From: Neptuniibacter caesariensis
Lineage (GTDB): Bacteria > Pseudomonadota > Gammaproteobacteria > Pseudomonadales > Balneatricaceae
Assembly (NCBI RefSeq): GCF_000153345.1
Contig: NZ_CH724127.1
Span: 411,528-475,527 of the forward strand
Direction: 5' to 3'
DNA length: 64,000 bases
Below the pieces are notes generated by a model. It made no database searches and was not told where the DNA came from. It worked only from the letters and a program-made list of their open reading frames with translations. The stretch's first letter is position 1; every line of letters begins with the position of its first letter. Below are positions 1 to 8,847 of the stretch, piece by piece. The position numbers and the translations under genes were made by a program.

Positions 1-156
1 CTTTTATACTTCCTTAGTCTAATTAAACATATGTTTTACAGCGTATGTGCTCAGGCTCGTCTAGAATAAAACAATGTTTTGTGACTTTAACTGGGATATC
101 TTTATCGCTGGTGGGTCATACTCGTTTGTTTCACAGGATGTGGTTGGCTGCATTAT

Positions 157-567
157 ATGATCAGAGTTCTGGTTCTATTGCTGTTGTTGTTGCCAAGGAC
201 TGCTTTGTCTGAGGTGATCGTCAATTCTGACGTTTCTATAGACAAGGTGAGTCGTCATTACTTGCTCTCTGTCTTTTCTATGCGGGCCCGGACTTGGCCG
301 GATGGTCAGGCTGTTCGTGTTTTTATACTCCCCCCGTATCAACCTCCTCATAAGAAATTTGTGAAGCAGGAGCTGGGGTTATTTCCGTACCAATTAATCA
401 AAATCTGGGACCGGGCGGTGTTTTCAGGCGCCGGGCAATCCCCTATTGTCGTGGCAAATCATCGTGAGATGCTTGAAAGAGTAAAATCGACAGCGGGAGC
501 AATTGGCTATATTCAGGATCCGAAATTCCAGGGAGGGGATGATGTTAAAGTCTTACAAGTGGACTAG
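157..567 (+). CDS. Small periplasmic phosphate-binding-protein-like protein
   Basis: A 136-residue protein with a clear signal peptide (a hydrophobic leucine run at residues 4-12, cleavage near Ala-Leu-Ser-Glu). The mature part resembles the truncated PstS-like family (PBP-like domain) often found beside cyclic-di-GMP genes: a region on hampering motifs such as RTWPDGQ, and a C-terminal AIGYI segment typical of phosphate-binding folds. It is much shorter than a true PstS (about 320 residues), so a complete two-lobed ligand site is unlikely. Its 3' end overlaps the start of the barrel gene by about 26 nt, so the two are probably translationally coupled. Inferred role: periplasmic sensing partner of the downstream GGDEF-EAL protein. 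No ligand can be assigned from sequence. Confidence 0.75.
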   Translation: MIRVLVLLLLLLPRTALSEVIVNSDVSIDKVSRHYLLSVFSMRARTWPDGQAVRVFILPPYQPPHKKFVKQELGLFPYQLIKIWDRAVFSGAGQSPIVVANHREMLERVKSTAGAIGYIQDPKFQGGDDVKVLQVD

Positions 568-1738
568 GCGCACTGCCTCGATCATCTTTTTGCTTTATCT
601 CTCGAACCCCGTTGTTGCGGGTGATAATTATGAAGTGAATGGCTTTGTCACCCAGGGCTACTTTTATACAGATAACAATAACTTTTACGGGGATAGTCAG
701 AACGGTAGTTTTGATTTTCGGGAATTGGGGATCAATGGTGCCTGGAATCTTAAAGACGATCTTCTGTTAAGTGGGCAGGCGGTTTCGCGTCTTGCGGGTG
801 GTGTTGATGATGGCGATCCCGTGATTGACTACCTTCTTTTGGATTACCGCTTTTTTGAGGATCAAAACGGGAGTGCAGGTATCAGCTTTGGGCGAAACAA
901 AAATCCCTTCGGTTTGTACAATAAAACCCGTGATGTCTCATTTACCCGGCCATCTATTGTCCTTCCGCAATCGTTGTATTTTGATAAAGCGCGTAATTTA
1001 GAGCTTTCATCAGATGGTATACGCCTATATGGCAGAAAGTTCTTTGATAGTGGGGTTTGGGATAGCGAACTGGTTGCTGGTATTCCCCGCAAAGATAAGA
1101 ATATTGAGTTTGCTTATCTCAATCGAGACTGGGATGGGGAGTTTAGTTCCAGTAAGGGCTATCTTTTCCGTACAGAATACCGACCTCATGACTATAGTTG
1201 GGTTGCAGGGCTGAACTACGGGAATTTCTATTTCGATTTTGATGGGCCGGATTCACCTGCACCAGGGGCACCAGGGGATGGTGATGTTGATATAGGTATC
1301 CTCGCATTTTCTCTGCAGTACAACCTTCAGCACTGGAGTTTCACGAGTGAATATATGCGTCAGTCCATTAGCTGGGGAAGCCTGGGTGGTTTGTATGCTT
1401 TACAGCCAAAAAATGTGAGTGAATCTTATTACGTGCAGGCGGAACGCAGAATTAATGATCAGCTCAGTCTCTTTATACGCCGAGATATACTATACATAGA
1501 TAAGAATGATCGTGACGGAAAGAGAGCGGAAGCACTGTCAGGTCGGCCGGCGCATAGCCAGTATGCCTTTGACTGGACTCTGGGTGTGGGGTGGCGCCCG
1601 GCCAAGAACTGGTTGGTCAGAGCTGAGTGGCACAGGATTGAAGGAACAGGCTGGTTAGCTGTTCAGGACAATCCGGTGGCTTCCGATACAGAAGAAGACT
1701 GGGATATGCTGTCACTGCAGGCCACTTACAGGTTCTGA
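542..1738 (+). CDS. Outer-membrane beta-barrel (porin-like) protein
   Basis: About 398 residues. The reading frame is open from 503, but ATG at 542 (or the adjacent ATG at 539) has the only good ribosome site, GGGAGGGG at 531-538, and gives a proper signal peptide (basic start, then a hydrophobic stretch to VVAGD). The mature protein has alternating aromatic/polar strands and ends in TYRF, a C-terminal Phe typical of BAM-inserted barrels. It looks like the uncharacterised porin-like family found between a mini phosphate-binding protein and a GGDEF-EAL protein. It overlaps the upstream gene and lies 4 nt before the next one, so the three probably form one operon. The substrate is unknown. Confidence 0.75.
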   Translation: MLKSYKWTRRTASIIFLLYLSNPVVAGDNYEVNGFVTQGYFYTDNNNFYGDSQNGSFDFRELGINGAWNLKDDLLLSGQAVSRLAGGVDDGDPVIDYLLLDYRFFEDQNGSAGISFGRNKNPFGLYNKTRDVSFTRPSIVLPQSLYFDKARNLELSSDGIRLYGRKFFDSGVWDSELVAGIPRKDKNIEFAYLNRDWDGEFSSSKGYLFRTEYRPHDYSWVAGLNYGNFYFDFDGPDSPAPGAPGDGDVDIGILAFSLQYNLQHWSFTSEYMRQSISWGSLGGLYALQPKNVSESYYVQAERRINDQLSLFIRRDILYIDKNDRDGKRAEALSGRPAHSQYAFDWTLGVGWRPAKNWLVRAEWHRIEGTGWLAVQDNPVASDTEEDWDMLSLQATYRF

Positions 1739-1742
1739 ACGA

Positions 1743-4589
1743 ATGCAGACATCTAAGGAAAGATCTTTTTTTAGTTTACGTTGGAAGGTTTTTATAAACC
1801 TGATGCTTGTGTTGGCTGTAGTTCATTTGGGCTATGGCTTTTACTCCTATTACCAGCTAACTAAGCGGGTTGAGCAGGAAAGGGGGCAGGCAGCAGAGAG
1901 AGATCTGGCTATCCTGGAGGGGCTGGTTGATTCCTCTTACGATCGTTTAGTCGAAGTCGCTGAGATCATTCCTAAGTTTGTAGAGGAGATGAAAGGAAAA
2001 TCTGTCACCGCTGAAGATTATGTCGCGGCATTAGATGATTTCTTTCCGGGCTTTCTGCTGAATGGTTCTCTTGATGCGGTGTATCTTTATGACAGTTTTG
2101 GCGGTGCCTACAACAAGTTAGGCATCAAGATACAACTGCCGGTCAATGTTATTTCAGGTGTTCTCGATGCTGAAGAGCCTGTTCGCTACTTTCATTGCCG
2201 TGAGGACTGCCTGCGTTTCGTCGCCGTACCTGTAAGACTAGGTGAAGAGAGTATCGGTGTATTGGTAGTAGGCCGCGCACTGCATGACATTATTCTCGAT
2301 TTTAAGAGTCAGAGTGGTCGTGACATTGGATTGGCAGTTCAACCACGTGGCACCCCCAATTCTGCGCGATTGTGGAAGTTGGACCTAAAATACCTTACCC
2401 AGAAGACCGAAAATATTACCCTGCTTAATAAGTTAGTGAACCAGTTCAATATTCCGGCTGAGGGCGGGATTTTTGAGCTGGATAATAATGGACGGAGCTA
2501 TCAGATCGTTTTAGAACCGCCCCAGGGCGCTGAGGCTGAACGGGCTTATTGGATACTGATTGATGAAAATACCAAGCGTTATGAAGAAGCGCGCCAGGAT
2601 CTATTACATGAGTTGTTTATTTCCGGCGTCGGCTTATTGATTGCAGCTATCGCTCAGCTTGCGTTTTTACGGGCTCCATTCCGGACGATTTCAGATGTCT
2701 CTGAAGCACTGCCATTGCTTGCCAATAGCGCGTTTGAAGAGATAAGAAAGCGCCTGGGTATTAACAACCGTTCGGGCTTTTTTGAAGATGAACTGGATCT
2801 TTTAAAAAGTAGTACGGTTGATCTCTCTTATAAGCTGGAAAGGCTTGAAACCTCTTTGCTGGAAAGGGCACAAAACCTAACGGAGCGTTCGGTTCAGTTA
2901 GAAGCAGAAAGGGATCTGGTGACCAGTTTGCTGGATACTGCTGAGGCTATCATTATCACCCAGGATGATAACGGTCGTGTTGAAACACTCAATCGCTTCG
3001 GTCAGCAGGTTCTGGGGATTAGTGAATCTGAAGCCAAGATGATGGGATTTCTGGAGCTGAACCATGAAACTGGATCGCTACCTCAGCATAGGCAGTTGCT
3101 GGCTCATCTGATTGAGCGCAAAGAGCATAAAGTTCAGATGGAGGCATCGATACGTTCCAGTAACGGGCAGATGTTGCAGATTTCCTGGTTGCATTCCGTT
3201 TTGAGCGTCCCCGGTGGCGATATCAGGGTTCTGACAATCGGTCTGGATCTGACCGAGCGAATGCATGCTGAAAAACGCCTGGTCTGGATGGCTAATCATG
3301 ATCCGTTAACCGCTTTACCCAACCGTTTACTGTTTACTGAAAAGGTTGATGAGGCGATCAAACGCTATCAGGAAAAGAACGGTATTCTGGCTATCTTGTT
3401 CTGCGACCTGGATTCATTTAAAGACGTGAATGACTCTTTAGGTCACCCGGTAGGGGATGAGCTATTGCAGCAAGCGGCAGAACGTATCCAAAACATCATC
3501 TGCAATGATGGGGTATTAGCTCGCTTAGGGGGAGATGAATTTACGGTTCTGCTGGAGGGGCGGGCGAATATTCGAGAAATTGAGAATGTTGCGCAGCATA
3601 TTATCAGGGCCTTCAGGCAGTCGTTCTTTATTGATGGTTACGAGATTTTCAGTACGATCAGTATCGGGATCTCACTGCATCCGGACCATGGCGATAATGT
3701 CACGAGTCTGATCCAGCATGCTGATGTAGCGATGTTTGACGCTAAAGAGAGCGGTAAAAATCAACTACGCTTTTACCATGATGAACAGGGCAGCCAGCGC
3801 TATGAACGCTTTTCTTTGGTGAATGACCTGCGGCGGGCATTGGAAAAAGATGAATTCCGAATATTCTACCAACCGCAGATCGATACCCGAACGGGTAATG
3901 TCATGGGGGTTGAGGCGCTGCTGCGCTGGCAACACTCTGAGGCGGGGATGATCTCTCCGGCAAAATTTATCCCGCTTGCCGAGGAGCAGGGGTTGATTGT
4001 GCCTATAGGGGAGTGGGTGCTACGTGAGTCATGCCGGATGGGTAAAATCTGGCATGATCAGGGTATGGATTTCCGCATCGGGGTGAACATCGCCGGACAG
4101 CAGATTATGCACGAGAGTCTAATGGGGACGGTTCAGACAGCATTGGATGAATCAGGAATCAGGCCGCACTTATTGGATCTTGAGGTAACAGAGAACTTCC
4201 TGTTAAAGCAGCCGGAGATCACCATTCCTAAACTGCATAAGTTCAGGGAGATGGGGCTTTCGTTGTCGATGGATGATTTTGGTACCGGGTTCTCTTCACT
4301 CAGTTACTTAAAAAAACTGCCCATCAATACGCTAAAAATTGATCAAAGCTTTGTGCGAGATATTGGATCTGATCCGGAAGGCGAAGCGATTGTTAAGGCT
4401 ATCATTGTGTTGGCGAAAAGTTTGGGCCTTGAGGCATTGGCCGAAGGTGTTGAGACAAGTGAGCAGCTCTCGTATCTAAGAACCCATGGGTGCCATTTGA
4501 TACAAGGCTATTACTTTAGCCGCCCATTGCCAGCAGAAGAGCTGCCCGATTTTGTTATGAATCAGGCAGTTGAGATCTCATTCGAGTGA
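1743..4589 (+). CDS. Membrane PAS-GGDEF-EAL cyclic-di-GMP signalling protein
   Basis: 948 residues. A membrane helix at about residues 14-35, a periplasmic sensor region to about 287, a second helix at about 288-310, a coiled region, a PAS domain at about 390-510, then GGDEF (motif GGDEF at 596-600) and EAL (motif EALLRW from 724). The cyclase signature is canonical, but the RxxD inhibitory site expected five residues before GGDEF is absent. The EAL domain keeps DDFGTGFSSLSYLKKLPI, the NIAGQQ stretch and a C-terminal EGVE, so phosphodiesterase activity is likely too. It follows the barrel gene by 4 nt, which suggests that a periplasmic or outer-membrane signal feeds this enzyme. The net direction (synthesis or breakdown) cannot be read from sequence. 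Confidence 0.93.
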   Translation: MQTSKERSFFSLRWKVFINLMLVLAVVHLGYGFYSYYQLTKRVEQERGQAAERDLAILEGLVDSSYDRLVEVAEIIPKFVEEMKGKSVTAEDYVAALDDFFPGFLLNGSLDAVYLYDSFGGAYNKLGIKIQLPVNVISGVLDAEEPVRYFHCREDCLRFVAVPVRLGEESIGVLVVGRALHDIILDFKSQSGRDIGLAVQPRGTPNSARLWKLDLKYLTQKTENITLLNKLVNQFNIPAEGGIFELDNNGRSYQIVLEPPQGAEAERAYWILIDENTKRYEEARQDLLHELFISGVGLLIAAIAQLAFLRAPFRTISDVSEALPLLANSAFEEIRKRLGINNRSGFFEDELDLLKSSTVDLSYKLERLETSLLERAQNLTERSVQLEAERDLVTSLLDTAEAIIITQDDNGRVETLNRFGQQVLGISESEAKMMGFLELNHETGSLPQHRQLLAHLIERKEHKVQMEASIRSSNGQMLQISWLHSVLSVPGGDIRVLTIGLDLTERMHAEKRLVWMANHDPLTALPNRLLFTEKVDEAIKRYQEKNGILAILFCDLDSFKDVNDSLGHPVGDELLQQAAERIQNIICNDGVLARLGGDEFTVLLEGRANIREIENVAQHIIRAFRQSFFIDGYEIFSTISIGISLHPDHGDNVTSLIQHADVAMFDAKESGKNQLRFYHDEQGSQRYERFSLVNDLRRALEKDEFRIFYQPQIDTRTGNVMGVEALLRWQHSEAGMISPAKFIPLAEEQGLIVPIGEWVLRESCRMGKIWHDQGMDFRIGVNIAGQQIMHESLMGTVQTALDESGIRPHLLDLEVTENFLLKQPEITIPKLHKFREMGLSLSMDDFGTGFSSLSYLKKLPINTLKIDQSFVRDIGSDPEGEAIVKAIIVLAKSLGLEALAEGVETSEQLSYLRTHGCHLIQGYYFSRPLPAEELPDFVMNQAVEISFE

Positions 4590-4608
4590 TGACTTCGTAA
4601 AGGGCGGT

Positions 4609-5004
4609 TTAATTCTGGCCGAACAGGCCTGCTCTTTTATTGATGTAATCGAACTCTTCGCCTTTGTCTTCGGCTTCAAAACGCATTTCGTCGAGACGCT
4701 GAAATTTGGCAATCTCATCATCAGTCATGTTATGCAGGTTATTACCGCCAAAGTACCAAAGCAGATCGCGGGCGATCAAATGGGCGAGCTCCGGGTAACG
4801 GCGAAAGGCCTTGTCGATAAAGTCCTGGCCATGATCGTGGACACCGGGTTTGGATTCTGTAAATGCTTCAATCAACTCCTTAAATTCCTCAATGAAGTCG
4901 AGATCATCCTGAACCAGTTCTTCAGACTTGAACGGTTCACGATTAATGAAATTGTTGTAAGCAATTTTTAAGAAATTCAGGTGGTGAATTTGGTAAGATG
5001 TCAT
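4609..5004 (-). CDS. PA2817-family conserved protein
   Basis: 131 residues, acidic and probably cytoplasmic, with no signal peptide or membrane segment. The start is set at 5004, because GGAGACAGGA lies just upstream; an in-frame extension to 5031 would place the ribosome site inside the coding region. It resembles the PA2817 family of short conserved gammaproteobacterial proteins of unknown function (segments DLLWYFGG and GEEFDYINKRAGLFG). It converges on the GGDEF-EAL gene with 19 nt between stops. The function is unknown. Confidence 0.7.
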   Translation of the reverse strand: MTSYQIHHLNFLKIAYNNFINREPFKSEELVQDDLDFIEEFKELIEAFTESKPGVHDHGQDFIDKAFRRYPELAHLIARDLLWYFGGNNLHNMTDDEIAKFQRLDEMRFEAEDKGEEFDYINKRAGLFGQN

Positions 5005-5201
5005 TCCTGTCTCCCGGTTAACTGGAGGCACATTTTATAAGCTGAATCCAAAAGCAGCCAGTAGTATTAAAACTATCTGTATCTTCATAAAGATAGCTTG
5101 AAAAAATCACATTTGTCCGCAAGTTAGATCTGCTGAAAAACTCTTTTCGGCGGGATGAGTTGCAGCCCAGTGTTTTCTTTGTAAATACCCAGGATAAAGG
5201 C

Positions 5202-6122
5202 ATGACCTTAGCGTTATCAGTTAAAAACTTGCGGAAAACTTACGGTAATGGATTTGAGGCATTAAAAGATATCTCTTTTGATGTTGAGGAAGGCGATTTT
5301 TTTGCCCTACTGGGTCCAAATGGGGCCGGCAAGTCAACCACCCTCGGCATTGTCTCTTCTCTAGTCAATAAAAGTGCGGGTGAAGTATCGGTTTTTAATC
5401 ATGACCTTGATACCGAGAAAACCAAGGCAAAAATGCACCTTGGGGTGGTGCCTCAAGAGTTTAATTTCAACATGTTTGAGAATGTAAAAGACATTCTGGT
5501 CACTCAGGCGGGTTATTACGGGATCAGTAAAGGGGTGGCAAATGAACGTGCGGATTATTACTTGAAACAACTGGGTTTATGGGAAAAAAGAAACGGAGCC
5601 GCGCGAATGCTTTCGGGTGGAATGAAGCGCCGTTTAATGATCGCTCGTGCACTGATGCATGATCCCAAACTGCTGATTCTTGATGAGCCGACAGCCGGTG
5701 TTGATATTGAACTGAGACGATCCATGTGGGATTTCCTACAGGAGATCAATCGCGCCGGGACCACGATCATTCTGACCACCCATTATCTGGAAGAGGCAGA
5801 AAGCCTGTGCAGAAATATTGCCATTATTGATCATGGCAAGATTGTTCAGAATACCAGTATGCGTGCGCTACTGGAGCAATTGAATATAGAAACGGTTGTA
5901 TTAGATCTTGATAGTGAATTAGAAGCTGCGCCCAAGCTGGAAGGATACGTGACCCGTTTAGTTGGGGGCGGATCTGTTGAGGTTGATGTCGCAAGAGAGC
6001 AGGGTTTGAATTCGGTCTTTAGCCAGTTAGAGGGGCTGGGACTTGAGGTTAAGAGTATGCGGAACAAATCAAACCGCCTGGAAGAGCTGTTTGTTTCCCT
6101 TGTAGAAAAAAATCTGGATTAG
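5202..6122 (+). CDS. ABC-2 type exporter ATP-binding protein (YadG-like)
   Basis: 306 residues from ATG 5202, preceded by AGGATAAAGG; an in-frame ATG at 5160 would add 14 residues not typical of the family. It has Walker A GPNGAGKST, signature LSGGM, Walker B LLILDEP followed by the D-loop region, and H-switch TTHYLEEAE. The C-terminal ~80 residues form the extension typical of drug/lipid-type ABC-2 ATPases. The permease gene starts 8 nt downstream, so this is a two-gene exporter of the YadG/YadH type. The substrate is not known. Confidence 0.9.
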   Translation: MTLALSVKNLRKTYGNGFEALKDISFDVEEGDFFALLGPNGAGKSTTLGIVSSLVNKSAGEVSVFNHDLDTEKTKAKMHLGVVPQEFNFNMFENVKDILVTQAGYYGISKGVANERADYYLKQLGLWEKRNGAARMLSGGMKRRLMIARALMHDPKLLILDEPTAGVDIELRRSMWDFLQEINRAGTTIILTTHYLEEAESLCRNIAIIDHGKIVQNTSMRALLEQLNIETVVLDLDSELEAAPKLEGYVTRLVGGGSVEVDVAREQGLNSVFSQLEGLGLEVKSMRNKSNRLEELFVSLVEKNLD

Positions 6123-6130
6123 GAACGATC

Positions 6131-6904
6131 ATGACCGTTAATAGTATTCTTGTTGCTTTCTGGACTATTGTTCGTCGGGAAATACGCCGCTTTACGCGAA
6201 TTTGGGCTCAGACGCTGCTGCCGCCGGCCATTACAATGACCTTGTATTTCATCATTTTTGGCAACCTGATTGGCAGTCGAATTGGTGAGATGGGTGGCTT
6301 TGACTACATGGAGTATATCGTTCCCGGACTGATTATGATGTCAGTGATCACTAACTCCTATAGTAATGTTGTTTCTTCGTTTTATAGCACCAAGTTTCAG
6401 CGCAACATTGAGGAGTTGTTGGTATCGCCTACACCGAACTGGGTCATACTCAGCGGTTTTGTTATCGGTGGAGTTGCTCGTGGTTTAGGGGTTGGCTTGA
6501 TCGTGACGATGCTGTCGCTGTTCTTTACTGATCTGCAGGTGCAAAACCCTCTGGTGACCATTGCGGTGGTTTTTCTGACTTCAGTGCTGTTCGCGCTTGG
6601 CGGTTTTATTAATGCAGTGTTTGCTAATTCGTTTGATGACATCAGCATTATTCCAACCTTTGTACTGACACCGCTGACTTACCTGGGTGGTGTGTTCTAC
6701 TCTATCCAGTTGTTACCTGAGTTCTGGCAGGGCGTGTCGCAGCTGAACCCGATTCTCTATATGGTGAATACCTTCCGATACGGTATTCTGGGGGTGAGTG
6801 ATATTAATGTGGGCTTTGCCTTTGCTATCATAGTCCTGTTTATTACGGTGTTGTTTTCTTACGCACTCTATCTGCTACAAAACGGTAAAGGTATCCGCAG
6901 CTAA
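6131..6904 (+). CDS. ABC-2 type exporter permease (YadH-like)
   Basis: 257 residues with six predicted membrane segments and the ABC-2 membrane family pattern (N-terminal RREIRRFTRIWAQTLLPP, a central FQRNIEELLVSPTP stretch, then PLTYLGGVFYSI). It is the partner of the ATPase just upstream. The stop codon overlaps the ATG of queF by one base, so the exporter and queF are probably co-transcribed, although no functional link between them is obvious. Confidence 0.9.
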   Translation: MTVNSILVAFWTIVRREIRRFTRIWAQTLLPPAITMTLYFIIFGNLIGSRIGEMGGFDYMEYIVPGLIMMSVITNSYSNVVSSFYSTKFQRNIEELLVSPTPNWVILSGFVIGGVARGLGVGLIVTMLSLFFTDLQVQNPLVTIAVVFLTSVLFALGGFINAVFANSFDDISIIPTFVLTPLTYLGGVFYSIQLLPEFWQGVSQLNPILYMVNTFRYGILGVSDINVGFAFAIIVLFITVLFSYALYLLQNGKGIRS

Positions 6905-7728
6905 TGAAAGAGCATGAAGTAATTACTAACTCCCCGTTAGGTCAGGGTACTGAATACGTTAATAGCTATGATCCAGGCCTTCTGTATCCTATTGCCAGAG
7001 ATATTAACTGGGCTGAACAGGGTGTTCTGCGTAAGGAACTGCCTTTTCAGGGTGTGGATATCTGGAATGCGTACGAGCTTTCCTGGCTGAACCTGCGCGG
7101 TAAGCCTGAAGTACGCCTAGCTGAGTTTAGAATCTTTGCTGATTCAGAAAATATCATCGAATCCAAGTCTTTTAAGCTGTACCTGAACTCTTTCAACCTG
7201 AGCAAGTTTGACAGTGAGGAAGAGGTTAAGGAGCGCCTGATTAGCGATCTGTCCAAGGCGGCTAATGGGCGGGTCGATGTACGAATTTATCATCCGGATC
7301 AGGCGCCGGAGTTTGGTCAGTTTACCGGTTTCTGTATAGATAATCAGGATGTAGAGATTACTCAGTATTCGCCGGAACCTGCGTTGCTGACAACAGGCGA
7401 AGATCAGGTTGAAGAGGTGCTATACAGCCATCTGCTTAAATCTAACTGTCCGGTGACCGGGCAGCCAGATTGGGCAACGCTCGGCATTAGTTATCGTGGT
7501 AAAGAGATTGACCGTGAAGGGCTGTTGAAATATATCATTTCATACCGTGAGCATGGAGATTTCCATGAGCAGTGTGTAGAAAATATTTTTATGCATATTT
7601 GGGAGTGCTGCCAGCCTGAGTCTCTTAATGTGTACGCACGTTATGTGCGTCGTGGAGGGTTAGACATCAATCCTTTCCGCAGTAGTGATTGTGATGATAT
7701 CGATAATCTTCGCCTGAGCAGACAGTAA
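6904..7728 (+). CDS. queF: NADPH-dependent 7-cyano-7-deazaguanine reductase QueF
   Basis: 274 residues, the length of the bimodular (type II) QueF of gammaproteobacteria (E. coli protein 282). It reduces preQ0 to preQ1 with NADPH in queuosine biosynthesis, in the cytoplasm. The family motif ESKSFKLYLNSFN is present around residues 85-100. The catalytic pair is visible as C182 in SNCPVTGQPDW, with Asp seven residues later (D189). The start overlaps the upstream permease stop (TAATG). No other queuosine genes are in the window. Confidence 0.95.
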   Translation: MKEHEVITNSPLGQGTEYVNSYDPGLLYPIARDINWAEQGVLRKELPFQGVDIWNAYELSWLNLRGKPEVRLAEFRIFADSENIIESKSFKLYLNSFNLSKFDSEEEVKERLISDLSKAANGRVDVRIYHPDQAPEFGQFTGFCIDNQDVEITQYSPEPALLTTGEDQVEEVLYSHLLKSNCPVTGQPDWATLGISYRGKEIDREGLLKYIISYREHGDFHEQCVENIFMHIWECCQPESLNVYARYVRRGGLDINPFRSSDCDDIDNLRLSRQ

Positions 7729-7736
7729 GGATCCCC

Positions 7737-8309
7737 ATGCAAGCAATAGAACTGTTACATAATCGTGTTTCCTGCCCAGTGCTTGTAGAGCCAGGCCCAA
7801 CCGATACCCAATTGGAGAGTATTTTTCAGGCCGCTATGCGTGCACCTGATCATGGTGCGATCAGACCGTGGCGCTTTCTAACGGTGTCAGGGGAGGCTCG
7901 TAATAACCTGGGTGAGCTATTTTTAAAGGCTTCTCTTCAGGATAACCCTGATCTGCCTGAGGATCGTCAGGATAAAGTTCGTAATATGCCTATGCGCTCG
8001 CCTACTTTAATTGTGGTGATCGCTTCTACTCAGGAACACCCTAAAGTACCTGTGCTTGAGCAAGAGGTTGCCGCAGGTTGTGCGGCTCAGAATATCCTTC
8101 ATGCGGCACATGCGATGGGTTTGGGAGCGATGTGGAGAACGGGGGATATGGCGTATCATTCCGTTGTACGAGAGGGGTTAGGTTTAGCTGCTAATGAGAC
8201 CCTGATCGGTTACATCTACTTGGGAACGCCTAAGAAGCTTAAGAAAGTTCCACTTCATAATACGGAAGATTATGTTCAGACATGGACAGGAGAGAAGCGT
8301 GACGGATAA
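7737..8309 (+). CDS. Nitroreductase-family protein (YdjA-like)
   Basis: 190 residues of the compact FMN-dependent nitroreductase fold typified by E. coli YdjA: N-terminal HNRVSC segment, APDHGAIRPWRFL, and a central GCAAQNILHAAHAMGLGAMWRTG motif forming the flavin and dimer interface. Probably a cytosolic NAD(P)H oxidoreductase; the physiological substrate is unknown. It starts 8 nt after queF and overlaps the next gene by 11 nt, so it probably belongs to the same transcript. Confidence 0.88.
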   Translation: MQAIELLHNRVSCPVLVEPGPTDTQLESIFQAAMRAPDHGAIRPWRFLTVSGEARNNLGELFLKASLQDNPDLPEDRQDKVRNMPMRSPTLIVVIASTQEHPKVPVLEQEVAAGCAAQNILHAAHAMGLGAMWRTGDMAYHSVVREGLGLAANETLIGYIYLGTPKKLKKVPLHNTEDYVQTWTGEKRDG

Positions 8310-8766
8310 GCAAAAGACCGCAGATGAATTTCTGGAATGGCTTAAAGGTCAGATCCCACTCATTAACCATATGGGCTTTCTGCCATTGGAGTGGGATGGC
8401 CAACAGCTTAAGATGTCGGCTGAGCTGGAACCTAATGTAAATGATAAAGGCACAGGTTTTGGCGGTTCTTTGGCAACAGTGGCGACACTCTGCGGTTGGA
8501 GTATTGTGACGCTCTATCTGAGGGAGCAGGGCCGTAATGATGATGTTGTCATCAGAGATAGCCATCTAGAGTATTTTCTACCGGTGACTTCTGATTTCAC
8601 CGCAGCCACTTCACTGCCAGAACGCAATGTTTTGCAGCAGTTTGATGAAAAAATGGATGCAAAAGGGCGTGCCCGGATGGATCTGGTCATCGAAATCCTT
8701 CAACAGGATAAAGTTGCGCTACGTCTTACCGGCAGCTACGTTGCGCTGGAAAAAAAGCCTCGCTAA
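8299..8766 (+). CDS. Thioesterase-like hotdog protein (YiiD C-terminal family)
   Basis: 155 residues from GTG 8299, chosen because AGGAGAG precedes it; the ATG at 8272 lies deeper inside the nitroreductase gene and has no ribosome site. It resembles the stand-alone thioesterase domain found at the C-terminus of YiiD, a hotdog fold: PLINHMGF near the start, GTGFGGSLATVATLCGW in the central helix, DSHLEYFLPV in a later strand. It probably hydrolyses acyl-CoA or acyl-ACP thioesters, but no substrate can be named. It is the last gene before the copA promoter. Confidence 0.75.
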   Translation: MTDKQKTADEFLEWLKGQIPLINHMGFLPLEWDGQQLKMSAELEPNVNDKGTGFGGSLATVATLCGWSIVTLYLREQGRNDDVVIRDSHLEYFLPVTSDFTAATSLPERNVLQQFDEKMDAKGRARMDLVIEILQQDKVALRLTGSYVALEKKPR

Positions 8767-8784
8767 TTCCTTTCTGATTTCCGC

Positions 8785-8816
8785 TTGACCCTGAAGTTTA
8801 CTTCAGGGTTTATTCT
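8785..8816 (+). promoter_or_regulatory. MerR/CueR-type promoter-operator of copA
   Basis: TTGACC (8785-8790) and TATTCT (8811-8816) are separated by 20 nt. The spacer holds a perfect 9-bp inverted repeat, ACCCTGAAG/CTTCAGGGT (8788-8796 and 8801-8809). An overlong spacer filled by a dyad is the hallmark of promoters activated by MerR-family metal sensors such as CueR. The adjacent copper ATPase makes copper control the best inference. No merR-family gene is visible in the window. Confidence 0.8.
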
Positions 8817-8847
8817 ATAGATAAATCCCATCATTTTAGGTGCAAAA

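Noticed and set aside
4570-4971. A 133-codon plus-strand frame
   Set aside because: It lies antisense to the PA2817-family gene, lacks a ribosome site and gives a composition unlike a real protein.
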